Shown piece after piece: positions 17,977 to 24,979 of a DNA stretch of 64,000 nucleotides. A model generated the notes under the pieces. The model saw nothing but the letters and a program-made list of their open reading frames with translations. It was not told the origin of the DNA and did no database searches. A program made the position numbers and the translations under genes. Source of the stretch: Rhodocyclaceae bacterium (GTDB taxonomy: Bacteria > Pseudomonadota > Gammaproteobacteria > Burkholderiales > Rhodocyclaceae); contig VMSX01000011.1 in NCBI GenBank assembly GCA_013791905.1, positions 434,001-498,000 of the forward strand, read 5' to 3'. Every line of letters starts with the position of its first letter. The stretch's first letter is position 1.

Positions 17977-18690
17977 ATGATGAAAAAGCTTGGGCTGGCC
18001 GCCGTTGCAATACTCATACTCATTGCTGCCGGTTTGTTCTGGCTGCGCGGCAACCTTGATGGACTGGCGAAAGACGCCATTGCCACCCAGGGCAGCGCGA
18101 TGACGCTGGCCAAAGTCAGTGTCGGCGCGGTGGAGATTCGCGGCAGTGACGGCACCGGCATCATCCGTGACCTGAGCATCGGCAATCCGGCCGGTTTCAA
18201 TACCGCCCACGCACTCAAGGTCGGCGAGATCGAAGTCGGCATCGACATCGCCAGCGTAACCAGGGACGTCGTGGTGATCCGCAAGATCGCAATCAAGGCA
18301 CCGGACGTGATCTACGAAAAAGGCGAGGTGATGACCAATTTCGACGCCATCCAGAAGAACATCGCAGCCTATCTCGGCCCGACCGAGCAGAAAAGCACTG
18401 ACGGCGGCAAGAAGCTGATCGTCGAGGAGCTCACCGTGCGCGACGGCAAGGCACACGCGAGTGCCGCCTTCATGCAGGGCAAGTCTGTTGCCGTGCCGCT
18501 GCCCGACATCACGCTACGGAACCTCGGCAAGGCCAAGGGCGGCATGCCGCCGGGCGAACTCGGACAGGAAATCGCCCAGGCGCTCAAACAAAAACTCTCA
18601 TCCTCCATCAGCTTCGACAGCCTCGCCAAGTCGGCCGGCGATACGCTGGACAAGACCGGCAGTGCGATCAAAGGACTGTTTGGAAAGTAA
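17977..18690 (+). CDS. AsmA-like membrane-anchored protein of unknown function
   Basis: 237 residues. One N-terminal membrane anchor (LGLAAVAILILIAAGLFW) followed by a beta-rich periplasmic part resembling the start of AsmA/DUF748 proteins (LAKVSVGAVEIRGSDGTGII, LSIGNPAGFNTAHALKVGEI). Much shorter than classical AsmA. The C-terminus is helical. AsmA-family proteins are linked to lipid transport or outer-membrane assembly; its specific role is unknown. Good ribosome site GAGGAGA; ATGATG start, first ATG used. A strong hairpin follows at 18736. Confidence 0.7.
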   Translation: MMKKLGLAAVAILILIAAGLFWLRGNLDGLAKDAIATQGSAMTLAKVSVGAVEIRGSDGTGIIRDLSIGNPAGFNTAHALKVGEIEVGIDIASVTRDVVVIRKIAIKAPDVIYEKGEVMTNFDAIQKNIAAYLGPTEQKSTDGGKKLIVEELTVRDGKAHASAAFMQGKSVAVPLPDITLRNLGKAKGGMPPGELGQEIAQALKQKLSSSISFDSLAKSAGDTLDKTGSAIKGLFGK

Positions 18691-18735
18691 GTGCATGCGG
18701 CTGGCTGTCGGTTCGCCGCGATACGCCACAAATGA

Positions 18736-18763
18736 AAGCGGCCCTCCGGGAGGAGGGCCGCTT
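18736..18763. terminator. Two-way hairpin terminator between AsmA-like gene and tRNA-Phe
   Basis: 12-bp perfect stem (AAGCGGCCCTCC / GGAGGGCCGCTT) with a 4-nt loop, 45 bp after the plus-strand gene and 6 bp after the tRNA 3' end on the minus strand. It probably serves both; U tracts are short. Confidence 0.7.
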
Positions 18764-18769
18764 GAATTC

Positions 18770-18845
<76 letters not shown>

Positions 18846-18859
18846 ACAGGAAGCGGCGC

Positions 18860-18888
18860 ATTATAGTGGCTGCCATGATTGCCGTCAA
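18860..18888 (-). promoter_or_regulatory. Strong sigma-70 promoter of tRNA-Phe
   Basis: Minus-strand TTGACG (18883-18888), 17-bp spacer, consensus TATAAT (18860-18865). The predicted start is a few bases before the tRNA 5' end, and a GCGCCGC-type GC discriminator follows the -10 box, as expected for stringently controlled stable RNA. Confidence 0.85.
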
Positions 18889-18906
18889 AATTTCCCTGCA
18901 TCTGCA

Positions 18907-19212
18907 TTAGAAGCATTGCAGCAAATTCGCATCGCAGTAAATCTTCTTCAAAAAGGCCAACCCGATCCACAGCCAGAACAGCAGAAAAAACGCCACGAAG
19001 GGCAGATGTTTGTCGATGATCTGCGGCGGCGCGATCATGCGCACGAGTTTCAGCACCGGCCGGGTGACAATGACGAAAAGTTGATAGATGGTGTTGCTGT
19101 GGCGGCGCTGTCCCGCCAACAGCGCCAGCAAGCCTTGGCCGAGCAGGAACAGCAGGGAGATTTCGGCCAGTGCACGCAGCAAGCCGAGGATGAGGAGTTC
19201 CGGGTGACTCAT
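18907..19212 (-). CDS. Small integral membrane protein, possibly YggT-like
   Basis: 101 residues with two long hydrophobic helices (about 5-32 and 68-90) joined by a basic loop containing VTRPVLKLVRMIAP, which resembles the repeat unit of YggT-family membrane proteins. Function unknown in this family. The ATG at 19212 is used. It is divergent from the TPR gene at 19251 with a 38-bp shared upstream region. The gene ends close to the tRNA-Phe promoter. Confidence 0.65.
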   Translation of the reverse strand: MSHPELLILGLLRALAEISLLFLLGQGLLALLAGQRRHSNTIYQLFVIVTRPVLKLVRMIAPPQIIDKHLPFVAFFLLFWLWIGLAFLKKIYCDANLLQCF

Positions 19213-19250
19213 GTTATGTTGGCATTTTCCTGCATGGAATTGCGGCTACG

Positions 19251-19841
19251 GTGAACTATGACCACTGGCGGCATTATGCCCGCGGCTGGGTGTTTCATTT
19301 TCTGGGCCAGGTGGATGTGGCCTACGCGGCGTATGCCGAGGCGTTTCGCATCGACCCGTCGGACATCCAGTCAGCGCGACATCTGGCCGCCATTGCGGTG
19401 GAAAGACAGCGCTGGGATGAGGCCGAAGCGTGGTACCAAACAAGCCTCGACTTACTGTCGACGGATGCCGATACCTGGTTCAACCTCGGCTTCGTCCGCG
19501 AGCGCGCGGCAAAATCGGCGGAGGCAATTGCGGCCTTCAGCGAGGCGGTACGCCTCAAGCCCGCGCAGGATCGCGCCTGGTACGGCATGGGGCTGGCCCA
19601 CGCCCGGCTCGGCCAGCATGCAGCAGCCGCCAGCGCATTGCAGCAGGCCGTGAAGTTGCAGCCAATGAATGGCGAGGCCTTTTACCAGCTGGGCATGGCG
19701 CTGCATCACGCCGAGCGGCCGGATGAGCTGAAACCGGTTGTCATCAAGCTGGCCGGCTTCGAGCCGAAGCGCGCGCGCAAGCTGGTGCAGGATGCCGGCC
19801 GCGCCGACCTGCTGCCGCTCATTCCGGACCTGCCGTTTTAA
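19251..19841 (+). CDS. Tetratricopeptide repeat protein
   Basis: 196 residues made almost wholly of about four TPR units (for example VDVAYAAYAEAFRIDPSDIQ, DADTWFNLGFVRERAAKSAE, DRAWYGMGLAHARLGQHAAA, GEAFYQLGMALHHAERPDEL). No signal peptide; likely a cytoplasmic protein-protein interaction scaffold with unknown partner. GTG start. The stop codon TAA is formed by the first bases of a dispersed repeat copy (19840-19864). Confidence 0.82.
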   Translation: MNYDHWRHYARGWVFHFLGQVDVAYAAYAEAFRIDPSDIQSARHLAAIAVERQRWDEAEAWYQTSLDLLSTDADTWFNLGFVRERAAKSAEAIAAFSEAVRLKPAQDRAWYGMGLAHARLGQHAAAASALQQAVKLQPMNGEAFYQLGMALHHAERPDELKPVVIKLAGFEPKRARKLVQDAGRADLLPLIPDLPF

Positions 19842-19864
19842 AAGTCGGCGCTGGTTAGACGGCG
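19840..19864 (+). repeat. Dispersed repeat overlapping the TPR gene stop codon
   Basis: Core AAAAGTCGGCGCTGG followed by TTAGACGGCG; the AA of the repeat completes the TAA stop of the preceding gene. Confidence 0.8.
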
Positions 19865-19902
19865 CCAGCCGGAACGCCGCGTGATATGAGGACGGTGTCG
19901 GC

Positions 19903-19928
19903 AAAAAAACGGCCCCAATGACGGGGCC
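19903..19928 (-). terminator. Rho-independent terminator of the symporter operon
   Basis: Minus-strand stem GGCCCCGT/ATGGGGCC-type hairpin (19911-19928) followed by a run of seven T, about 50 bp downstream of the symporter stop at 19980. Confidence 0.8.
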
Positions 19929-19979
19929 GGCCCTGCAGGGGGGAGTGTGTCCTCCCTCATCCTCCTCCGGTAAATCGAA

Positions 19980-22070
19980 TCAGGCAGTTTTGGTGGTGAG
20001 ATCGTCTTTCAGATTCGGATAGCGTACATGGTCCACCAGATCCTGCACCTCCTGGCCCGGTGCCGGCGAGATGAGCGTACCGAAGATCACGCCAAAGAGT
20101 CCCGCCGGAATACCAAATATGCCGGCCGCGATGGGGTTGATGTCCCACCATGGGGCGGCATTGATGCCAAAGAAAGGATAGGTCTGGTACATGTAGTACA
20201 TGCAGACGCCCAGGCCCAGGGTCATGCCGAGTATGGCGCCCAACTGGTTGGCCCGCTTCCAGAACACGCCGAGCACCAGTGCCGGAAAAAAAGCCGAGCC
20301 CGCCAGCGAAAATGCCGCACCAACCAGGAACAGAATATCGCCCGGTTTCAGCGAGGTGACGTAGGCCGCGATCACGGCCACGACCAGCAACAGTGCCTTT
20401 GACACCACAAGACGCCGGGTGGTCGGGGCGTTCGGGTCGATGATCTTGTAATACACGTCATGCGACAGCGCGTTAGCAATGGTCAGCAGCAGGCCGTCGG
20501 CGGTGGACAATGCCGCGGCAAGTCCGCCTGCCGCGACGAGCCCCGAGATCACATAGGGCAAACCGGCGATTTCCGGGGTAGCCAGCACAATCAGGTCGCC
20601 GCCGATGACGATCTCGGCGAGTTGCACGATGCCATCCCTGTTGATGTCGGCGATGCTCATCAGCGTCTTGTCCACCGCCGCCCAGTTGCTCACCCAGGCC
20701 GGCAGCGCGGCAAAGCTGGAGCCAACCAGGTTGCCGTAAATTTCGAACTTCACCAGGATGGCCAGCGCCGGCGCGGTGAAGTACAGCAGAAAGATGAAGA
20801 ACAGCGACCAGAACACCGAGCGGCGGGCTTCGCGCACCGACGGGGTGGTGTAAAAGCGCATCAAGATGTGCGGCAACGCCGCCGTGCCCACCATCAGGCA
20901 GAAGACCAGGGCCAGGAAATTCCGCTTGGCAATGTCGCGCGCCGTTTCATCCTTCCCGGCAAAGGCCTCGGCATGCGCCTTGACGTTAGCGGCCCTGGCA
21001 CTGGCCCCGGCCTTGTCCTTGCTCCACTGCTCCCGGGCCTTTGCCGGGTCGGTCGGAAAGTCCCTGACAAGCTTGTCTGCAGCCTCGATGGCCTTGGGCT
21101 CATAAGTCGCACTCATCTTGAGCTCGGTAGCCTTGTCATCAAGTTTTTTCTTCTCCGCGGCGAGAAAGGCGGCACCGCCCGTATCCAGGCCCATGAGCCG
21201 ATCATCGGCAGCGGCGGCACGCTCGCGGAAGATGGCGCGTACCGATTCTTCGGCCGCGCCCTTCGGTGAGGCCTTGTCGTTGAATTCCTGCTCCAGGGCC
21301 GTCACCTTGGGCAGCACGGTCGTATAGGCGGTGATCTGCGGGATTGGCGTCCCAGTATGCAACAGCGACAACCAGACCACCGGGATCATGTAGGCGACGA
21401 TCAGGATGATGTATTGCGCCACCTGGGTCCACGTCACCGCCTTCATGCCACCGAGGAAGGAGCACACGAGGATGCCGGCGAGGCCGACAAACACGCCGAC
21501 GGCAAACTCCAGGCCGGTAAAGCGGCTGGCAATGAGGCCGACCCCGTAGATCTGCGCCACCACATAGACAAAGGAAACCAGCACGGCGGCAAACACCCCG
21601 ATCAGGCGTGGTGCATGCCCGCCATAGCGCGCACCGAGAAAGTCGGGAATGGTGAATTGCCCGAATTTCCGCAGGTAGGGAGCCAACAACAGGGCGACCA
21701 GCACATAGCCGCCGGTCCAGCCCATGATGAAGGCCAGCCCGTCATAACCGTTCAGATACAGCGTGCCGGCCATGCCGATGAAGCTGGCGGCCGACATCCA
21801 GTCCGAGCCGGTGGCCATGCCATTGAATACGGCAGGCACGCGGCGACCCGCAACGTAGTATTCCGAGACGTCCGCCGTTTTCGACATGAAGCCGATGCCG
21901 GCATACAGCAGGATGGTGGCGAACAGGAAGATGTAGCCGAGAATCTTGTTGGGAACCCCGAACATCTCGAGGATGCCGACAAACACCACGAAGGCAATGA
22001 AACCGCCCGTGTAGAAGCTGTAATAGCGCCGCAAGTTGGCGTTGAATAGCGTCTGACCGTAGCTGCTCAT
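19980..22070 (-). CDS. Sodium:solute symporter (acetate/pyruvate-type, VC_2705-like), with large insertion
   Basis: 696 residues. SSS-family transporter with about 13 membrane helices; family signatures include YYVAGRRVPAVFNGMATGSD and GLVAAGGLAAALSTADGLLL. Works with the small DUF4212 protein encoded just upstream (1-nt overlap). Probable substrate is a short carboxylate such as acetate, by family similarity only. Unusual: a highly charged about 130-residue insertion at residues about 250-380, and an EF-hand-like loop DINRDGIVQLAE (20613-20648) before the last helices. Last gene of a regulator-kinase-DUF4212-symporter set. Confidence 0.88.
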   Translation of the reverse strand: MSSYGQTLFNANLRRYYSFYTGGFIAFVVFVGILEMFGVPNKILGYIFLFATILLYAGIGFMSKTADVSEYYVAGRRVPAVFNGMATGSDWMSAASFIGMAGTLYLNGYDGLAFIMGWTGGYVLVALLLAPYLRKFGQFTIPDFLGARYGGHAPRLIGVFAAVLVSFVYVVAQIYGVGLIASRFTGLEFAVGVFVGLAGILVCSFLGGMKAVTWTQVAQYIILIVAYMIPVVWLSLLHTGTPIPQITAYTTVLPKVTALEQEFNDKASPKGAAEESVRAIFRERAAAADDRLMGLDTGGAAFLAAEKKKLDDKATELKMSATYEPKAIEAADKLVRDFPTDPAKAREQWSKDKAGASARAANVKAHAEAFAGKDETARDIAKRNFLALVFCLMVGTAALPHILMRFYTTPSVREARRSVFWSLFFIFLLYFTAPALAILVKFEIYGNLVGSSFAALPAWVSNWAAVDKTLMSIADINRDGIVQLAEIVIGGDLIVLATPEIAGLPYVISGLVAAGGLAAALSTADGLLLTIANALSHDVYYKIIDPNAPTTRRLVVSKALLLVVAVIAAYVTSLKPGDILFLVGAAFSLAGSAFFPALVLGVFWKRANQLGAILGMTLGLGVCMYYMYQTYPFFGINAAPWWDINPIAAGIFGIPAGLFGVIFGTLISPAPGQEVQDLVDHVRYPNLKDDLTTKTA

Positions 22071-22333
22071 CAGTCGTCCTCGCCTTCCTGGACACCGTAT
22101 TCCTTGTCCAGCCTGTTCATGTGACGGGCATAGAACCAGATGATCAGCACGTAGATGATCAGGGACCCTTGAGCCCCCATGTAAAAGCCCAGGGGGCCGA
22201 TCAGGGTGATCTCGTTCAGTTCACGCGCAAACCAACTGACCACAAACGTGGTGACGAACCAGATTGCCAACAGGCCTGCCGTCAGCGACAGGTTCCTGCG
22301 CCAGTACTCCTGGTGCTTTTCCGTGAGCTTCAT
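22070..22333 (-). CDS. DUF4212 small membrane subunit of symporter
   Basis: 87 residues from the ATG at 22333 (MKLTEKHQEYWRRN). Two membrane helices (about 17-38 and 50-70) and an acidic tail. DUF4212 proteins are encoded next to this class of sodium:solute symporter and are thought to be its small subunit. The stop and the symporter start share one base (TGATG), implying coupled translation. The frame is open to 22426, but the extension has no family match. Confidence 0.87.
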   Translation of the reverse strand: MKLTEKHQEYWRRNLSLTAGLLAIWFVTTFVVSWFARELNEITLIGPLGFYMGAQGSLIIYVLIIWFYARHMNRLDKEYGVQEGEDD

Positions 22334-22380
22334 CGGTTGATGATCGGGCGCGAACCTTTCATCAAACTTACAAGGGGGCC

Positions 22381-22409
22381 GGCCAATTGCCGCAATGCGG
22401 CAATTGGCC
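22381..22409. repeat. Perfect 13-bp-stem hairpin between kinase and DUF4212 genes
   Basis: GGCCAATTGCCGC, AAT loop, GCGGCAATTGGCC. No U tract on either strand, so an RNA processing or stabilising hairpin or partial attenuator separating regulatory from transport genes is more likely than a terminator. Confidence 0.7.
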
Positions 22410-22422
22410 CCGGCAAAGCGCT

Positions 22423-23880
22423 TCAATCAGCGTTTGCGCGATTTTTGAAAGTCAGGCGGATCAGCGTGCCACGCCCGCCAGGGTTGGCGAGGATCTCGAT
22501 TTTGGCCTGATGCAGATCGGCGATTTCGCGCACAATGGCCAAGCCAAGCCCGCTGCCTTCGACATCGGTACCGAGTGCGCGATAGAAGCGGTCAAAGACA
22601 TACAGGCGATCTTCTTCGGCGATGCCAATCCCCGTGTCCTCAACCTCGAGAACCCATGCGGGGGCGTTGCGCAAACGCACCGTGACATGGCCGCCCTCCG
22701 GCGTGTATTTGATGGCGTTATCGACCAGGTTGTCGATCATCTCACGCAGCAGCAGAGGCACGCCCGGAATGATCATGGCCGCGTCCGCTGCTTCAAAACC
22801 GAAATCTATGTTGCGGGCCAGTGCGCGGGGTACGCATTGGGCTGCAACTTCCCGGACAAGGGCTTCCAGATCGACCGGCTCGGTGGCGTTCGACTTTTCG
22901 TGGCTGGCCTCGGCACGCGCCAGCTGCAGCAGCTGGTTGGTCAGATGGGCAGCACGATCAACCCCGCCGGCGATGCGCTGCAGATAATCACGCAACTGCT
23001 GGCTATCGGTTTCCCGCAGCGCCAATTCGGTCTGGGTCTTCAGTCCGGTCAACGGCGTCTTCAGTTGATGGGCGGCGGCGGCGATAAAACGATGCTGGGC
23101 GCCGAGGTTATCTTCCAAGCGGGCCATCATGTCGTTGAAGGCCGCAATCACCGGTCGCAATTCCTCCGGCACCCGACGCAGATCTATGGGTGACAGATCA
23201 TCCGGGCGGCGGCGGCGAATGCGCGACTGCAAACGATTGAGCGGCGCCAGTCCGCGCGTCAGGCCGAGCCAGACGAGGAGCACCGCCAGCGGAATGATCG
23301 CGAATTGCGGCAACAGCACCCCGGTAATGACCCGCGAAGCGAGTTGTTTCCTTTTGTGCCGCGTTTCCGCCACCTGTACCAGCACCGGCGGCCGGCCTAG
23401 CCCGGCGGGCAGGAATTGGTAGGCGATGCGCACTTCTTCACCATTGATCGTCCCGTCCCGAAACATCATGGTCCGCATTTCGGCGGGCTGCTGAATGACC
23501 TCGGTGGGCACGTCACTATCGCCGGCCAGAAAATCGCCCTGCGGACCGGCGACCTGAAAAAACACGGTATCGAGCTCGTCTGCGCGCAACATGTCCTGCA
23601 CGTGTCCTGGCAGGTTGGCGGTGCTCTGCACGCCATGTGTTTCCACCTGGCGAACAACAGCCACGACGCTGGCCGTCAGGTGGCGGTCATAGGGCAGATC
23701 GGCGATCTGGCTGGCGACATGATTGGTGGCAACAATCGAAATCGGCCACAAAAACAATATCGGCGCCAGCATCCAGTCGAGAATTTCACCCAGCAGCGAA
23801 TGCGGCGCTGTCGGGCGGCTGCCGGTCGCCTGTGGAGGGGCCGACGCCCGATCCCGGTGCGTCTTGCTGGCCAAGCTCAT
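22423..23880 (-). CDS. Sensor histidine kinase (TctE/QseC-like)
   Basis: 485 residues. Membrane segment about 30-55, periplasmic sensor domain (2CSK_N-like) about 56-185, second membrane segment about 195-220, HAMP-like linker, HisKA with H-box HQLKTPLTGLKTQTELALRE, and ATPase boxes NLVDNAIKYTPEGG, DTGIGI and GSGLGLAIVRE. Overlaps the response-regulator gene by 4 bp. Related TctE kinases sense carboxylates; the flanking carboxylate-type symporters suggest a similar signal, which is inference. Confidence 0.92.
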   Translation of the reverse strand: MSLASKTHRDRASAPPQATGSRPTAPHSLLGEILDWMLAPILFLWPISIVATNHVASQIADLPYDRHLTASVVAVVRQVETHGVQSTANLPGHVQDMLRADELDTVFFQVAGPQGDFLAGDSDVPTEVIQQPAEMRTMMFRDGTINGEEVRIAYQFLPAGLGRPPVLVQVAETRHKRKQLASRVITGVLLPQFAIIPLAVLLVWLGLTRGLAPLNRLQSRIRRRRPDDLSPIDLRRVPEELRPVIAAFNDMMARLEDNLGAQHRFIAAAAHQLKTPLTGLKTQTELALRETDSQQLRDYLQRIAGGVDRAAHLTNQLLQLARAEASHEKSNATEPVDLEALVREVAAQCVPRALARNIDFGFEAADAAMIIPGVPLLLREMIDNLVDNAIKYTPEGGHVTVRLRNAPAWVLEVEDTGIGIAEEDRLYVFDRFYRALGTDVEGSGLGLAIVREIADLHQAKIEILANPGGRGTLIRLTFKNRANAD

Positions 23881-24554
23881 TGCCTGGCCGAGTCGGACTT
23901 CACCAGGCTGTACCCCAGTCCGCGCATGGTGTTGATGCGCACCGCGCTGAACTCCAATTTCTTGCGCAGGCGATGGATGTAGACCTCAATGGCATTGGTG
24001 CTCACCTCCTCGCCCCAGCTGCACAGCTGATCCACCAGTTGATCCTTGCTGACCAACCGACCGGCCTTGAGCAGCAAAATCTCCAACAAGGCCAGTTCGC
24101 GTGCCGAAAGATCAAGAATGTCCGCACCACAACGGGCGACGTGCTCACCTTGATCGAAGCTCAGGCAACCGAATTCGATGCGGCTCGGCATCGCGGTACC
24201 GCGGCGCGTCAGCGCCCGCACCCGGGCCTCCAGCTCAGGCAGGGCAAACGGCTTGGTCAGGTAATCGTCTGCGCCGGCATCCAAACCGTGCACGCGGTCA
24301 TCGAGTCCATCCTGCGCGGTCAGGATCAACACCGGCACACCGTTCTTGCGCGCCCGCAGGCGTTTCAGCACCTCGATGCCCGAAAGCCTGGGCAGGCCCA
24401 GATCGAGGACCAGCAAATCGTACTGCTGGGCAACCAGCGCGGTATCGGCATCGGCGCCGTTATTGACATGATCGACGGCGTAATTGGACTCGCGCAATGC
24501 CCTGATCAAGCCATCGGCAATGATGCGATCGTCCTCGGCAAGCAAAACCCTCAT
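23877..24554 (-). CDS. OmpR-family response regulator (TctD-like)
   Basis: 225 residues. Receiver with acidic pair (EDD at 7-9), phosphoacceptor in LLVLDLGLPRLSG (D51) and KPFALPELEAR; winged helix C-terminal domain with NAIEVYIHRLRKKLE and TMRGLGYSLV. First gene of the minus-strand set. The candidate target site is a tandem direct repeat at 24594-24609, between it and the divergent DUF4212-symporter pair. Confidence 0.93.
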   Translation of the reverse strand: MRVLLAEDDRIIADGLIRALRESNYAVDHVNNGADADTALVAQQYDLLVLDLGLPRLSGIEVLKRLRARKNGVPVLILTAQDGLDDRVHGLDAGADDYLTKPFALPELEARVRALTRRGTAMPSRIEFGCLSFDQGEHVARCGADILDLSARELALLEILLLKAGRLVSKDQLVDQLCSWGEEVSTNAIEVYIHRLRKKLEFSAVRINTMRGLGYSLVKSDSARQ

Positions 24555-24593
24555 CCACCAGCCCCCCGCGCTGTATTTCTCATGAAACGCATT

Positions 24594-24609
24594 GTAAGCG
24601 TTGCGTAAG
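24594..24609. promoter_or_regulatory. Candidate tandem half-sites for the OmpR-type regulator
   Basis: GTAAG at 24594-24598 and again at 24605-24609, an 11-bp period as expected for head-to-tail binding of OmpR/PhoB-type dimers. It is in the 151-bp divergent spacer, 40 bp from the regulator start and 97 bp from the DUF4212 start. Based on spacing only. Confidence 0.4.
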
Positions 24610-24705
24610 GATGCAGTTCGATAATCGGCCCGCTCGATGGGTGCGCCTGCTGCTGGCCTCCCCGTGCCGCTGGCTCACTAATTATATTTAGAGGAGGAGT
24701 ACTCA

Positions 24706-24966
24706 ATGCAATATAACCACGACGCCCAGGGTTACTGGAAGGCGACGCTGGGCCTCTTGACCAAGATCCTGATTATCTGGTTCCTGGTTTCGTTTGGCGC
24801 CGGCATCCTGTTCGCAGAAGTGCTGAACAACATCATGCTGGGCGGCTACCCGCTCGGTTTCTGGTTCGCTCAGCAAGGATCGATCTACGTCTTCATTGCG
24901 CTGATTTTTTATTACGGCAAGAAGATGGGTGACATCGACCGCGAATTCGACGTTCACGAAGACTGA
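24706..24966 (+). CDS. DUF4212 small membrane subunit (second copy)
   Basis: 86 residues with two membrane helices (about 16-40 and 50-72), motif GYPLGFWFAQQGSIYVFIAL, and acidic tail. Paralogue of the protein at 22070-22333. Very strong ribosome site GAGGAGGAG 6 bp before the ATG. The symporter gene follows after 13 bp. Confidence 0.88.
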   Translation: MQYNHDAQGYWKATLGLLTKILIIWFLVSFGAGILFAEVLNNIMLGGYPLGFWFAQQGSIYVFIALIFYYGKKMGDIDREFDVHED

Positions 24967-24979
24967 GGAGCGATAACAA

